Positions 1-8,653 of a stretch of DNA of 64,000 nucleotides are shown here, piece after piece (the stretch's first letter is position 1; each line of letters starts with the position of its first letter). The translations under genes were made by a program, and so were the position numbers. The stretch lies in contig JANYDB010000068.1 of NCBI GenBank assembly GCA_025359985.1, forward strand, positions 62,001 to 126,000, read 5' to 3'. Source of the DNA: Burkholderiales bacterium (lineage in GTDB: Bacteria > Pseudomonadota > Gammaproteobacteria > Burkholderiales > Usitatibacteraceae). Below the pieces are notes generated by a model that saw only the letters and a program-made list of their open reading frames with translations, was not told where the DNA came from and did not search any database.

Positions 1-1
1 T

Positions 2-808
2 GATGCAGCCAATAATTCTGCCAGTTCAGCAGCGGTCAGTTTTTCGGTGAGCAATGTGGTGAGTGACATTACACCGCCAACCGTATCGGCGAGTGAAGCC
101 GGTAGCAGCGGCACCATTACCTTGTCCGCCAGCGCCAGCGATAATGTAGGCGTGACTAATGTGGAATTCTATGTGGACGGCGCATTGAAAGGCAGCAAGG
201 CTACGGCGCCTTATTCGATCACGCTCGATTCAACGACCTTAACAAACGGCACACACAGCCTGATTGCCAAAGCTTTCGATGCGGCCAATAATTCAGCCAG
301 TTCAGCGGCAGTTAGTTTTTCGGTAAGCAATATCATCGTGACCAGCAAAGAGTTAATGATCAACGGGGGTTTTGAATCTGGCATCACGGGTTGGACCGGC
401 ACAACGGGCGATATTGGCAGCTTTAGCGGAGAAACTGCATTCCAGGGAACCCGGAATGCCTGGATGGGCGGCAACGGTTCTGCGATTACCGAAACACTGG
501 CTCAAACGCTCACCATCCCCATAGCCAGCACCTCAGCCATCCTGAGTTTCTACCTTCACATTGACACTGCCGAAAGCGGCTCCACCGCCTACGACAAGCT
601 GCAGGTGCAAGTCAGAAACACCAGCGGTACCGTGTTGAAAACCTTGGCCACTTACAGCAACGTCAATGCCGCCACAGGGTATCAGCAACGCACCTTTGAT
701 CTCATTGCTTATAAAGGCCAGACCGTTCAGATTTATTTCACAGAGACCGAAGATGCGTCACTGCAGACTTCGTTTGTACTGGACAACGTGAGCCTGATCA
801 GCAAGTAA
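2..808 (+). CDS. Secreted protein C-terminus with Ig-like domains and a jelly-roll domain (5' partial)
   Basis: The reading frame is open to the left edge of the window, so only the C-terminal part of the protein is present. It starts inside one bacterial Ig-like module, continues with a complete one (DITPPTVSA... to ...VSFSVSN, Big_7-like, with the typical FYVDG strand), and ends in a domain of about 150 residues beginning NGGFESGITGW. That opening is typical of carbohydrate-binding or pre-peptidase jelly-roll domains at the ends of secreted enzymes. The catalytic part, if there is one, lies outside the window. Eighteen residues at the end of the first module recur exactly at the end of the second. 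A strong terminator follows. The enzyme type cannot be inferred from what is present. Confidence 0.8.
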   Translation, partial: DAANNSASSAAVSFSVSNVVSDITPPTVSASEAGSSGTITLSASASDNVGVTNVEFYVDGALKGSKATAPYSITLDSTTLTNGTHSLIAKAFDAANNSASSAAVSFSVSNIIVTSKELMINGGFESGITGWTGTTGDIGSFSGETAFQGTRNAWMGGNGSAITETLAQTLTIPIASTSAILSFYLHIDTAESGSTAYDKLQVQVRNTSGTVLKTLATYSNVNAATGYQQRTFDLIAYKGQTVQIYFTETEDASLQTSFVLDNVSLISK

Positions 809-836
809 TTAGCCAATGATGGTGCTCCACACTAAA

Positions 837-867
837 ATGCCCCGGATCATCCGGGGCATTTTTTTTG
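837..867 (+). terminator. Rho-independent terminator after the secreted protein gene
   Basis: Perfect 11-base inverted arms ATGCCCCGGAT (837-847) and ATCCGGGGCAT (849-859) are followed by a run of T. On the plus strand it ends the upstream gene. It sits between two convergent genes, but the T-tract on the minus side is short, so it probably works best for the plus strand. Confidence 0.9.
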
Positions 868-882
868 GATGAGTTTTTTTAA

Positions 883-1359
883 TTACTTTTGCTTATTTTT
901 ATCCTGGCCAATCGCTTCAACTTTCATGCGGATCAATTTTTTGTCGGTGCCTTCAAAGGTGAGTGTCATGGGTACTCTGTCTCCGTTCTTGATAGGTTTC
1001 TTCACTTGCATTAGCATGACATGTAGACCACCCGGTTTAAGCTCAACCATTTTATGTGCCGGTACATCAACGCCATCAACCGCGTTCATTTCCATCACGT
1101 CACCGTTCATTTGCATATTGTGGATTTCAACCATGTTGGCTGCGGCGGTCTCGACTTTGATCAACTTGATGTTTTGGTTTGACTGGATTTGCATATAGGC
1201 TGCCGAAACGGCGCTACCGGGTATGCTTGTTTTGGCCCATACATGGGAAACAATAATGGGTGATGGTAGCGACGGTTTTTCAGCAAACGTGATGCTGGCG
1301 AAACCGCACAGCGCTACGCACGTAATCAGAGAGACCGTAATAGATTTTTTTTTCATCAT
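883..1359 (-). CDS. Periplasmic copper chaperone PCu(A)C family protein
   Basis: The protein has 158 residues with a Sec signal peptide (KKK, then a hydrophobic stretch ending near TFAE). The body is a PCuAC (DUF461) domain. Its signature of methionines and histidines is visible as VEIHNMQMNGDVMEM in the middle and GGLHVMLM near the end. These provide the Met/His ligands for periplasmic Cu(I), used in delivery to cytochrome oxidase or in copper handling. The gene begins only 17 bases after bioD on the same strand, so it is probably the last gene of the biotin transcript. No functional link to biotin is known to me. A lysine-rich tail ends the protein. Confidence 0.85.
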   Translation of the reverse strand: MMKKKSITVSLITCVALCGFASITFAEKPSLPSPIIVSHVWAKTSIPGSAVSAAYMQIQSNQNIKLIKVETAAANMVEIHNMQMNGDVMEMNAVDGVDVPAHKMVELKPGGLHVMLMQVKKPIKNGDRVPMTLTFEGTDKKLIRMKVEAIGQDKNKQK

Positions 1360-1376
1360 AAAGCTAAGCCCATTTT

Positions 1377-2069
1377 TTAAAGTAAAGAATTGATGTGCAA
1401 ATACGCGGCTGCCGCAATCGGGGGCGCAAGTATATTTTCAGACGCCAGTATGCAGGGAATGGTTCCCAGCCAGGGTGCAGACAGCATTGATTGCAGCGTC
1501 GCAATATTTCCATCCAGTCTGTGCATCGGCGTTGCCGAAACCACATTTGCCACCCAGCCTGCTAGCCGATAGCCGCGCGTGCGAATGGCTTCTGCCGTGA
1601 GCAAGGCATGATTCAGGCAGCCCAGCCGCATGCCAACCACCAGAATCACCTCCAAACTAAGTAATGCCGGTATATCTGCCATGGAATGCGTGGCATTGAG
1701 TGGGACCAAAAAGCCGCCTGCGCCTTCGACCAATACGCATTCACTTTGTGCGGCAAGCCTGTCGAACGCGGCGCGAATTACCTGGGCATCCATCACAATA
1801 TTTTCATGCGTGGCGGCCAGATGGGGCGCAATCGCTTCACGCAGGCAATAGGGGTTGACGTCGCGTGATTCAAACCGATTTTGGGTAATCGCCTGCAGAG
1901 CAGCAACATCATCGTTGACAGCGTGGCCATCGATATCTATGGTTCCCGCGGCGACCGGTTTCATCGGCGCAACCTTGAGCCCACGCGCTTGCAACACATG
2001 CAATAAAGTGCAGGTAACAAAGGTTTTGCCCACACCTGTATCAGTACCGGTGATGAAATAATTTTTCAT
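1377..2069 (-). CDS. bioD: Dethiobiotin synthetase BioD
   Basis: BioD carries out the ATP-dependent carboxylation and ring closure of 7,8-diaminopelargonate to dethiobiotin, the step before BioB. The 230 residues begin with the family signature TGTDTGVGKT (P-loop, residues 8-17), followed by KPVAAG. The second conserved block, VEGAGGFLVPL, carries the Mg/ATP ligands. Length is normal for the family. It lies about 60 bases downstream of bioC in the minus-strand biotin run. No bioA (the aminotransferase that supplies its substrate) is present in the window. Confidence 0.96.
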   Translation of the reverse strand: MKNYFITGTDTGVGKTFVTCTLLHVLQARGLKVAPMKPVAAGTIDIDGHAVNDDVAALQAITQNRFESRDVNPYCLREAIAPHLAATHENIVMDAQVIRAAFDRLAAQSECVLVEGAGGFLVPLNATHSMADIPALLSLEVILVVGMRLGCLNHALLTAEAIRTRGYRLAGWVANVVSATPMHRLDGNIATLQSMLSAPWLGTIPCILASENILAPPIAAAAYLHINSLL

Positions 2070-2131
2070 GGCAGATTCTGAGTTGGAAGTTGAATTAAAA
2101 GTTGTACTTAACGTTGTATTAAGAGCTGCGT

Positions 2132-3058
2132 TTAATTTTTACGGACCATTCGTTTGAATTCTGCCAGCTCAATAGTCTGTTCGCCATCAATGGTTTTGCG
2201 CTTTGAAAATTCCGGTTTCCAGGCGTGACCATAAACGACTTCGTAAGTGGCAGGCAGGCGATCATGCGTGCGAAATTTTTCATAGGCGGTCTGCAATGTC
2301 TGCCAGCTTTTTTTCCCCATCAAGCCCGGCTTGCGGCCCGGCAATATATTGTGTGCGCCGATGCCTTTGAGCTCGCGCAGCATGGTTTTCAAATCCGCGT
2401 AGGTAAGCGTAATTGTTTCCTGATCCATCACCGGGTCAGCAAAACCCGCTTGAACGAGGATGTCACCGATGTCGTGCATATCAACAAAATCATTCACATG
2501 CGGTTTGTCATCCACGCTGCGAAAAGATTGGCGCAGCTCTTTTAAGGTATCCGGGCCGAAGGTTGTAAACATGAAAAGTCCATTGGGCTTCAGGATGCGT
2601 GCCACTTCTTTGGCTACCCGTTCAGGATCACACCATTGCAGGGTCAGACTGGAGAGGACGAGATCAATACTGTCGCTGGCAAGCGGCAGCGATTCTGCGT
2701 CTGCGCAAATATATTGAGGGGCAATTTTTCGGCTAAAGGCCTTGAAGAAGCTCGCCAGTGCTGGTGTTTGGGGCAATGTGTAAGCCAATGCATTGCGCGC
2801 GAATTGGAGCATCGGTGGCGCTAAATCCAGCGAAACAATTTTGCTGTTAGGATAGCGTTCACGCAATTTTCGCGTGGCATATCCGGTGCCACTGCCCAGA
2901 TCAAGCGTACGTGCAGGATTGAGCTTGATGTAGTCCAAACGCTCAAATAAGCGGTTGGCAATTTCGCGTTGTAAAAACGCGTTTTCGTCGTAAGTATCAG
3001 CGGCGGTGCCGAACGAACGGCGGACCTGTTGTTTCGTGGGTAGAGCGGGTGCGTTCAT
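2132..3058 (-). CDS. bioC: Malonyl-ACP O-methyltransferase BioC
   Basis: BioC methylates malonyl-ACP (or -CoA) with SAM so that fatty-acid synthesis can build the pimeloyl chain. The class I methyltransferase motif I is visible as TLDLGSGTGYATRKL near residue 55, and LSSLTLQWCD near residue 135 is typical of BioC. The N-terminal QQVRRSFGTAADTYDENAFLQREIA block is also characteristic. The ATG at 3058 overlaps the bioH stop in a TGATG arrangement. A GTG one codon earlier is also possible. The length of 308 residues is slightly above the E. coli protein, as in other betaproteobacteria. Confidence 0.94.
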   Translation of the reverse strand: MNAPALPTKQQVRRSFGTAADTYDENAFLQREIANRLFERLDYIKLNPARTLDLGSGTGYATRKLRERYPNSKIVSLDLAPPMLQFARNALAYTLPQTPALASFFKAFSRKIAPQYICADAESLPLASDSIDLVLSSLTLQWCDPERVAKEVARILKPNGLFMFTTFGPDTLKELRQSFRSVDDKPHVNDFVDMHDIGDILVQAGFADPVMDQETITLTYADLKTMLRELKGIGAHNILPGRKPGLMGKKSWQTLQTAYEKFRTHDRLPATYEVVYGHAWKPEFSKRKTIDGEQTIELAEFKRMVRKN

Positions 3059-3870
3059 CACCGGAGATGCTTTATAACATGTCCCAAAAATAATTCACGA
3101 TGCGATAAAAACGGCGCGTGTGCGGCATGTGGCATTAATGCATAGTTCGCGTTGGGCAAATGTCCGGCTAGCCAGTGCGCAGCAGCCTCGGAAGTTAAAG
3201 CATCATGATCGCCCTGAATGACGAGGCTGGCATGCGGAACAGTCGCGAGCTGTTCGCGTACATCACTGGTTCGCAAAATATTCAGGCCCGCCTGCAGCGA
3301 TAATGCGGATGGCTCACCGCGCGCGCTCATCGCAGTCTGCAGCTCGGCAACGGTGGAACGTGCATTCGGCTGATGCATGGTTTGTAGCGCAAGGAAGCCG
3401 CGAATGGTGGCGGCATAATGAGTTTTAAGTCGCTTCGCAAAATCATCCAGCACGGCCGCTTTTTTTCCATAAGGCCAATTATCAGCCACTACAAAACGCG
3501 GCGTGGTACTGACGAGCACTAATTTATCGACCAGCGCTGCGTGCCGATACGCCACTGTCAGCGCGATTTGTCCGCCGAGTGACCAGCCGAGAATATGCAT
3601 CGGATGGGGCATGGCGTTAGCAATCGCATCAGCGGCGGCATCAAGCGTGGTTAAAGGCTCATCACGGGAATAGCCGTGCCCGGGCAGATCAACAATCAGC
3701 AGCTTGTAATGCGGCGCAAGGAAGTGGCGCACGTTGTCCCACACTGCACCATTCAAACCCCAGCCGTGCAACAGCATTAGCGACGGTTTATTTTGATGTG
3801 AGCCTGCTTTTTCAATTGACGCACTAGCGTTGTCCCTGACATCGTCAATTACATCGACAAAAATGCTCAT
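3058..3870 (-). CDS. bioH: Pimeloyl-ACP methyl ester carboxylesterase BioH
   Basis: This alpha/beta hydrolase removes the methyl group from pimeloyl-ACP methyl ester, ending pimelate chain synthesis. It shows HGWGLNG (residues 35-41, oxyanion hole), the nucleophile elbow GWSLGG with Ser97, the acid in QGDHDALT and the histidine in PHAAHAPF. The gene overlaps bioF by four bases (ATGA) and bioC by one, so the three are translationally coupled. Its position between bioF and bioC makes BioH more likely than a generic esterase. At 270 residues it is slightly longer than the E. coli enzyme because of a short extra N-terminus. Confidence 0.92.
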   Translation of the reverse strand: MSIFVDVIDDVRDNASASIEKAGSHQNKPSLMLLHGWGLNGAVWDNVRHFLAPHYKLLIVDLPGHGYSRDEPLTTLDAAADAIANAMPHPMHILGWSLGGQIALTVAYRHAALVDKLVLVSTTPRFVVADNWPYGKKAAVLDDFAKRLKTHYAATIRGFLALQTMHQPNARSTVAELQTAMSARGEPSALSLQAGLNILRTSDVREQLATVPHASLVIQGDHDALTSEAAAHWLAGHLPNANYALMPHAAHAPFLSHRELFLGHVIKHLR

Positions 3871-5048
3871 CGTTGATCCTGCCGCAGCAACAGCACCTCA
3901 ATATCGGTTATGGCCGTCACCAGATCAAACACATCATCGGTGGTGTGGTTGGCGGATAACGATACACGCAGCCTGGCAGTACCTGCTGGCACAGTCGGTG
4001 GCCGAATTGCGGGCACCAGCATATGGCGTTCGCGCAGGGCTTCCGAGAATGCGATAGCGGTGGCGTTGTCACCAACGATTATCGGCTGAATCGCAGTTTG
4101 CGAGAAGGGTGCTTTGGCGTATTGTAATTTCAGGGAGTCACTAAAAAAATCGATCAGGGTACGCAGATGCCGGCGGCGTTCATGATCTTCGGTCATGACG
4201 TCAAGGCTCACTAGCATGGCGGCAGCGATAGCTGGCGGAGTGGCCGTAGCAAAAAGATAAGTTCGCGCAGTCTGCATGATCCACTCGATCATATCTTCAT
4301 GCCCTGCCACAAAGGCGCCATAGCCACCTGCAGCTTTGCCGAGCGTAGCCATATAAACGATGCGTTCGCTCTTCAGATTCAGCAACTCAAGCACGCCCTT
4401 GCCGCGATAGCCGAGCACGCCGAACCCATGTGCATCATCAATGACCAGGAGCGCGTTGTGTTGCTCAGCCAAGGCCAGCAATGCTGCCAGCGGCGCAATA
4501 TCGCCGTCCATGCTGAAGACCGCATCGGTTGCAATAACTTTGCGCCCGCCGACGGGCGCTGCAGCCAACAGAATTTCAAGTTTGGCGACATCGTTGTGCG
4601 CATAGCGTTTGAAACTAGCACGCGATAAAATCGCACCGTCATTCAAGCAGGCGTGGTTAAGTTTGTCGGCGAAAACGGTGTCACCGCGTCCGGCGAGCGC
4701 CGTTAATATGCCCAAATTGGCCGCATAGCCGGAAGAAAATAACAGCGCTTTTGGCAAGCCGAGAAATTCAGCCAGACGAATTTCTAGGTCATGATGAGGC
4801 TGCATATGCCCTGTTACCATATGCGAGGCAGCCGCACCCAGACCATAGCGCTTGAGTGCGCGCATCGCCGCTTCGACGACACGAGGATGATTGGCAAGGC
4901 CCAAATAATCATTACTGGCAAACGACATGACACGTTCGCCATCGACGATCATCGATGCGTCCTGAGGACTCGTTACCAGACGACGTGAACGTAGTTGATC
5001 AGCCTGCGCAAGCTCGGACAAAAGGATAGCGAAATCAGCGGTGGGCAT
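3867..5048 (-). CDS. bioF: 8-amino-7-oxononanoate synthase BioF
   Basis: A PLP-dependent alpha-oxoamine synthase that condenses pimeloyl-ACP with L-alanine. Visible motifs are SNDYLGLANHP, SSGYAANLG, the cofactor-contacting DDAHGFGVLG, and the PLP-lysine segment TLGKAAGGYG. I start the protein at the ATG at 5048 (MPTADFAILL, 393 residues), which gives family length. A TTG at 5123 would add 25 low-complexity, proline-rich residues and is unlikely. No clear Shine-Dalgarno precedes 5048. It lies about 95 bases downstream of bioB and overlaps bioH. Confidence 0.95.
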   Translation of the reverse strand: MPTADFAILLSELAQADQLRSRRLVTSPQDASMIVDGERVMSFASNDYLGLANHPRVVEAAMRALKRYGLGAAASHMVTGHMQPHHDLEIRLAEFLGLPKALLFSSGYAANLGILTALAGRGDTVFADKLNHACLNDGAILSRASFKRYAHNDVAKLEILLAAAPVGGRKVIATDAVFSMDGDIAPLAALLALAEQHNALLVIDDAHGFGVLGYRGKGVLELLNLKSERIVYMATLGKAAGGYGAFVAGHEDMIEWIMQTARTYLFATATPPAIAAAMLVSLDVMTEDHERRRHLRTLIDFFSDSLKLQYAKAPFSQTAIQPIIVGDNATAIAFSEALRERHMLVPAIRPPTVPAGTARLRVSLSANHTTDDVFDLVTAITDIEVLLLRQDQR

Positions 5049-5144
5049 AACGACCGGAGGAGAAGGGGTAGAGGGTGGGGGGTGAGAAGGGGCTAGAAAA
5101 AAATCGAAAATCGAAAAAATCAATAGCGCGATAAAATATTAATG

Positions 5145-6191
5145 CTACAGTGGACTGATCCCCAATTTTTCAAACAGCGCACGATCTCGCGTTACATCCG
5201 GATTGCCGGTAGTCAGTAATTTTTCGCCGTAGAAAATCGAATTGGCACCCGCTAAAAAGCACATTGATTGCGTGGCTTCATTCATTTCCTGTCGGCCTGC
5301 CGATAGACGCACAAAACTTTTTGGCATAGTGATACGCGCCACGGCAATTGTGCGTACGAATTCAGTCCAGTCAATTGCTTTCTCACCGGCCATTTTATCG
5401 TGCATCGGCGTACCTTCAACTTGCACCAGATAATTGATTGGCACTGAATCCGGCTGCGGCTCGAGATTGGCTAATTGCGCAATCAGGCCAACGCGTTCGC
5501 GCTGCGATTCGCCCATGCCGACAATGCCACCGGAGCACACATTCATGCCCGCATCGCGTACCCGACCCAGCGTATCAAGCCGATCCTTATAGTCGCGGGT
5601 GGTGATAACTTCGCCATAAAATTCCGGCGCCGTATCGAGGTTATGGTTGTAGTAATCAAGGCCCGCTTTTTTTAACTGTTCCGCTTGGCCGTCTTTTAAC
5701 ATGCCGAGGGTGCAGCAGGTTTCGAGGCCGAGTGCTTTTACTTCTCGCACCATGTCGAGCACCGGATCAAGATCACGCTGCTTCGGCCCGCGCCACGCAG
5801 CGCCCATGCAAAAACGCGATGCACCGTTTTCTTTGGCAAGTTTGGCGATAGCTACGACAGTGGCCAGATCGAGCATTGCTTCATTCTCAACCTCGGTATG
5901 ATAGCGCGCCGCTTGCGGGCAATAACCGCAGTCTTCAGAACAGCCGCCGGTTTTGATGGACAGCAGAGTGGAGAGTTGAACTTTATTCGCGTCGTGATGA
6001 GCACGATGAACCAATTGCGCACGATGGACCAAATCACTGAACGGCAAATTAAACAACGCCTCGATTTCATCAATCGAAAGCGGTGATGTAGCTAATTGCG
6101 CGGATGAATTGGCGGCAGCACTGCCTGCGAGCCATGATGTCGGCACGGTAACAGGTTGCACAGAAGTGGTTACGTCGGTCGATAGCGCCAT
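5145..6191 (-). CDS. bioB: Biotin synthase BioB
   Basis: A radical-SAM enzyme that inserts sulfur into dethiobiotin, the last step of biotin synthesis. The [4Fe-4S] motif is [12 protein letters not shown] with Cys84, Cys88 and Cys91. [13 protein letters not shown] and [12 protein letters not shown] are classic BioB blocks, and [10 protein letters not shown] near the end contains the arginine that helps hold the second cluster. The start at 6191 (MALSTDV, 348 residues) matches family length. It is preceded by AGAGAAA. A longer frame from 6287 would add a hydrophobic leader not expected for BioB. It is the first gene of the minus-strand biotin run. Confidence 0.96.
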   Translation of the reverse strand: MALSTDVTTSVQPVTVPTSWLAGSAAANSSAQLATSPLSIDEIEALFNLPFSDLVHRAQLVHRAHHDANKVQLSTLLSIKTGGCSEDCGYCPQAARYHTEVENEAMLDLATVVAIAKLAKENGASRFCMGAAWRGPKQRDLDPVLDMVREVKALGLETCCTLGMLKDGQAEQLKKAGLDYYNHNLDTAPEFYGEVITTRDYKDRLDTLGRVRDAGMNVCSGGIVGMGESQRERVGLIAQLANLEPQPDSVPINYLVQVEGTPMHDKMAGEKAIDWTEFVRTIAVARITMPKSFVRLSAGRQEMNEATQSMCFLAGANSIFYGEKLLTTGNPDVTRDRALFEKLGISPL

Positions 6192-6329
6192 GATTTTTTC
6201 TCTGCAAAATAGGATAAATGGAGTGAATAACCGCATCAATAACCAATGAGCGGCCAAGTTGATTGCCAAGGTCAAGCTGGTATGCAAATACTTCAGCTAA
6301 AATAATGATTCCGTAATGATCCCGAAAGC

Positions 6330-6346
6330 AGTTAACTATGTCAACT
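6330..6346. promoter_or_regulatory. 17-bp inverted repeat between bioB and comF (candidate operator)
   Basis: AGTTAAC (6330-6336), three bases, then GTCAACT (6340-6346) form a near-perfect palindrome with one mismatched pair. It lies in the divergent promoter region, about 140 bases before the bioB start and 35 before the comF-like gene. BirA operators have GTTAAC-like halves but a longer spacer, so this is not a standard BirA site. The regulator is unknown. Confidence 0.3.
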
Positions 6347-6380
6347 TCGCCGTATATTAATAACGACAATTGATTATAAA

Positions 6381-7199
6381 TTGAGCAGACGTATTTTTTC
6401 AGCCACCAGCATCCGTACGTTCAAAACACTCTTCGCACGTTTGAGTCCGCAGGACTGCGCTCTTTGCGGTTCGTCTGCACCCGATGTTATTTGTGCTCCA
6501 TGCGAGGCGGGGCTGCCGCGTTTGATCGGGCCGTCGTGTACGCGTTGCGCAGCTCCCCTTGCCGAGCATTCGCAGGATGTAAGCGAGGCAGGCGAATGTG
6601 GTGTTTGCTTGGCCGAGTTGCCGTATTTTGACCATACGATTACAGCATTTCGCTATGATTTTCCGGTTGATCGTTTGATTCAAGCCTATAAATTCCGTGC
6701 CAATCTGGTCTTTACCGGAATGTTTGCCGACGCGATTGTGGCGCGCGTTTTGGAAAAGGCGGGCGCAGGTATTCATGCCAATACCAATACGGATGACGTT
6801 GAGCAATTATCCCGATCGGGTCAGCTTGCTTACCCATTACCCGACCTCGTCATGCCGACGCCGCTGGCGGCTAAACGTTTGGCAGAACGTGGCTTCAATC
6901 AGTCTGCCTTGCTGGGCCGCGCAGTTGCGCTTCGGCTGGAAATAAAATTCTTGACGGATGGCTTACAGCGCGTGCGTGAGACCCGTCCGCAAAGCGGTCT
7001 TAAACGCGAGGAACGCCTGAAAAATGTGCGTGGCGCGTTTGCGTGCGACGCCCATGTTGAAGGCAAGCGCATTGCGATTGTGGATGATGTGATGACCACG
7101 GGCGCCACGTTCTCTGAAGCCGCTAAAGCGCTTAAAAATGCAGGCGCTATTTATGTTGAAGCGTGGGCTTGCGCACGTGCGGCGCAACCGCACCATTAG
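6381..7199 (+). CDS. ComF family phosphoribosyltransferase-like protein
   Basis: The protein has a double-zinc-ribbon N-terminus (CALCGS...CAPC, CTRC...CGVC in the first 80 residues). A PRTase type I fold follows, with the PRPP-binding signature IAIVDDVMTTGAT near residue 235. In naturally transformable bacteria ComF helps bring single-stranded DNA into recombination. In many Burkholderiales the homologue sits opposite bioB, as here. The only start in the right place is a TTG at 6381 without a clear ribosome-binding site, so the exact start is uncertain. Length (272) is normal for the family. Confidence 0.85.
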   Translation: MSRRIFSATSIRTFKTLFARLSPQDCALCGSSAPDVICAPCEAGLPRLIGPSCTRCAAPLAEHSQDVSEAGECGVCLAELPYFDHTITAFRYDFPVDRLIQAYKFRANLVFTGMFADAIVARVLEKAGAGIHANTNTDDVEQLSRSGQLAYPLPDLVMPTPLAAKRLAERGFNQSALLGRAVALRLEIKFLTDGLQRVRETRPQSGLKREERLKNVRGAFACDAHVEGKRIAIVDDVMTTGATFSEAAKALKNAGAIYVEAWACARAAQPHH

Positions 7200-7232
7200 C
7201 ATGCAGCGGCCTTATTTTACGGATGGACACTG

Positions 7233-7715
7233 ATGCTGCACGTTGTGCTTTACCAGCCTGAAATTCCGCCCAATACCGGTAATGTGATCCGGTTATGCGC
7301 CAACACGGGCGCAAGTTTGCATCTGGTGTATCCGCTCGGCTTTGAGTGGGATGATACGCGTGTAAAGCGTGCGGGGCTGGATTATCATGAGCTTGCTCAT
7401 ATTCGGCATCACGCCAGTTGGGCAGCTTGTCGCGAAGCGCTGAGCGACGCTTGGGATCAGCAGCGTTTTTTTGTGGTTGAAAATCCTGCACCGACACGAT
7501 ATGACGTGCCGACGTTCAGAGATGGCGATGTATTTGTTTTTGGTCAGGAGACCAAAGGGCTGCCGCAAAGCGTGCAGAATGAATTTACCAATGGGTGTCG
7601 GCTGCAGTTGCCGATGCTGCCTGACAATCGAAGTTTGAATCTATCCAACGCGGTGGCCGTGATGGTCTTCGAGGCGTGGCGGCAAATGGGTTTTTCTGGT
7701 GCAGCTACCCTTTAA
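7233..7715 (+). CDS. trmL: tRNA (cytidine/uridine-34-2'-O)-methyltransferase TrmL
   Basis: A SPOUT-class methyltransferase that 2'-O-methylates the wobble nucleotide of tRNA-Leu isoacceptors. The short protein (160 residues) begins with LYQPEIPPNTGNVIRLCANTG, followed by GFEWDD, then the trefoil-knot SAM site FGQETKGLP and LPMLPDNRSLNLSNAVAV. These are diagnostic of TrmL. A GGATGGAC stretch precedes the ATG. It lies 33 bases after the comF-like gene and is probably co-transcribed with it. Confidence 0.95.
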   Translation: MLHVVLYQPEIPPNTGNVIRLCANTGASLHLVYPLGFEWDDTRVKRAGLDYHELAHIRHHASWAACREALSDAWDQQRFFVVENPAPTRYDVPTFRDGDVFVFGQETKGLPQSVQNEFTNGCRLQLPMLPDNRSLNLSNAVAVMVFEAWRQMGFSGAATL

Positions 7716-7940
7716 CGTCGCTATCCTGCGCAAGCGAACTTACCACCCATGCGATAAGCATAATTAATATTGTTTCAAAATCAAATGCTCGGCGGCGTAG
7801 TCAGCTTTTCAGCGAAGTTGAAGGCCATAAGGGTTATTTGCAGCGCTTCGCCATGGCTCTAATGCGTGGCGCTGGCAAGTTGAGGAGGTGGTGTAGGAAG
7901 CGCTACTCGCAGCACTGGCGGGCATTGAGAGATTCTCAGA

Positions 7941-7963
7941 GCAGTCTGAGTCGCTCAGACAGC
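7941..7963. repeat. 23-base imperfect inverted repeat
   Basis: GCaGTCTGAG, a TCG loop, and CTCAGACaGC pair over nine of ten positions with an A/A mismatch. It is followed by the small palindrome AGCCGGCT (7961-7968). There is no T-run, so it is not a standard terminator. Role unknown. Confidence 0.5.
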
Positions 7964-8154
7964 CGGCTGTTCGTTACGCTGAAGGTGCTTGTGTTGAAAG
8001 TGCTGGCTGCAATACAGCGAAGAACGTGACGCGCAAGAACGGTAACGAAGATTTTCCTGAATCCGATGTTAACGACCGTCCGTAATACCAAGGTCTAACA
8101 AAGTTTGTAAAATGATGTCGTCGTATCCCGCGAGTCAAGCGTTAGAAAAGATTC

Positions 8155-8183
8155 TGTCACATCCTGATTGTCCTGTACGCGTC
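8155..8183 (+). promoter_or_regulatory. Possible ECF-sigma-type promoter before bufA
   Basis: TGTCACATCC (8155-8164) and CGTC (8180-8183) are separated by 15 bases, a layout seen in some extracytoplasmic-function sigma promoters. It lies about 50 bases upstream of the bufA start. DUF2282 operons are often controlled by ECF sigma factors, but none is encoded in the window. The match is by eye only. Confidence 0.25.
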
Positions 8184-8230
8184 ACCTGTATGTACTGTCC
8201 ACGCTATCCATCTTGCTAAAGGAGCAAAAC

Positions 8231-8542
8231 ATGAAATCCAGTCTTATTCTTTCTTCTGCCATCGCCAGCCTTGTTGCCCTGTCATCGGTTAGCGGTGCAG
8301 CAGCTGCGCAGGATGCCAAGCCAAAAAAAGAAAAATGCTACGGCATTGCGAAAAAAAATATGAATGATTGCGGTACCGCTAACCATTCATGCGCCGGCAA
8401 AGCCGATAAAGACAATGCACCAGACGAATGGAAATTTGTTGCCAAGCCGGCAAAACTCGCAGAGGGCGAAAAAAGCGCATGCGAAAAATTGGGCGGCACT
8501 ACTAAAAAACCTGAATCCAAAGCTGATCCGCTTAAATACTAA
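8231..8542 (+). CDS. bufA: Bufferin-type RiPP precursor, DUF2282 family (BufA1-like)
   Basis: A precursor of 103 residues with an N-terminal Sec signal (MKSSLILSS... to GAAAAQD, about 26 residues). The core has four cysteines at 36, 47, 54 and 84, in the DUF2282 pattern [13 protein letters not shown]...SCAGKAD....WKFV...C. Proteins of this family were recently shown to be periplasmic copper-binding peptides (bufferins), whose cysteines are modified by an MNIO enzyme. The next two genes are that enzyme and its partner. The start at 8231 is set by the AAAGGAG box and the signal peptide; an in-frame ATG at 8168 would spoil the signal. The modification state cannot be read from the sequence. Confidence 0.9.
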   Translation: MKSSLILSSAIASLVALSSVSGAAAAQDAKPKKEKCYGIAKKNMNDCGTANHSCAGKADKDNAPDEWKFVAKPAKLAEGEKSACEKLGGTTKKPESKADPLKY

Positions 8543-8609
8543 CGACAAATTTAGTCATCTGTGTTGGTTGCTCGTTATGGTTGACCAACGCGGGTGAGCT
8601 AAATTAAAA

Positions 8610-8639
8610 CAATGCCCTCGGTTTGAGGGCATTGTTTTT
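8610..8639 (+). terminator. Terminator between bufA and bufB
   Basis: CAATGCCCTC (8610-8619) and GAGGGCATTG (8625-8634) form a perfect 10-base stem with a 5-base loop, followed by five T. It sits only 15 bases before the bufB start. It probably lowers transcription of the modifying enzymes relative to the precursor, with partial read-through. Confidence 0.88.
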
Positions 8640-8653
8640 ATGATTCATAAATC

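Larger units (their letters stand above)
7716..8230. other. Gene-free stretch upstream of the bufferin operon
   Basis: About 515 bases without a convincing gene. One frame overlaps trmL and runs to 8029, but it has no family features, no ribosome-binding site and an arginine- and serine-rich shadow-like composition. The stretch holds an inverted repeat (7941-7963) and, near its end, the likely promoter and leader of bufA with an AAAGGAG ribosome-binding site at 8218-8224. Confidence 0.6.

Noticed and set aside
7676-8029. Reading frame of 117 codons overlapping the end of trmL
   Set aside because: No ribosome-binding site, no family similarity, and composition rich in Arg and Ser like a frame shadow.
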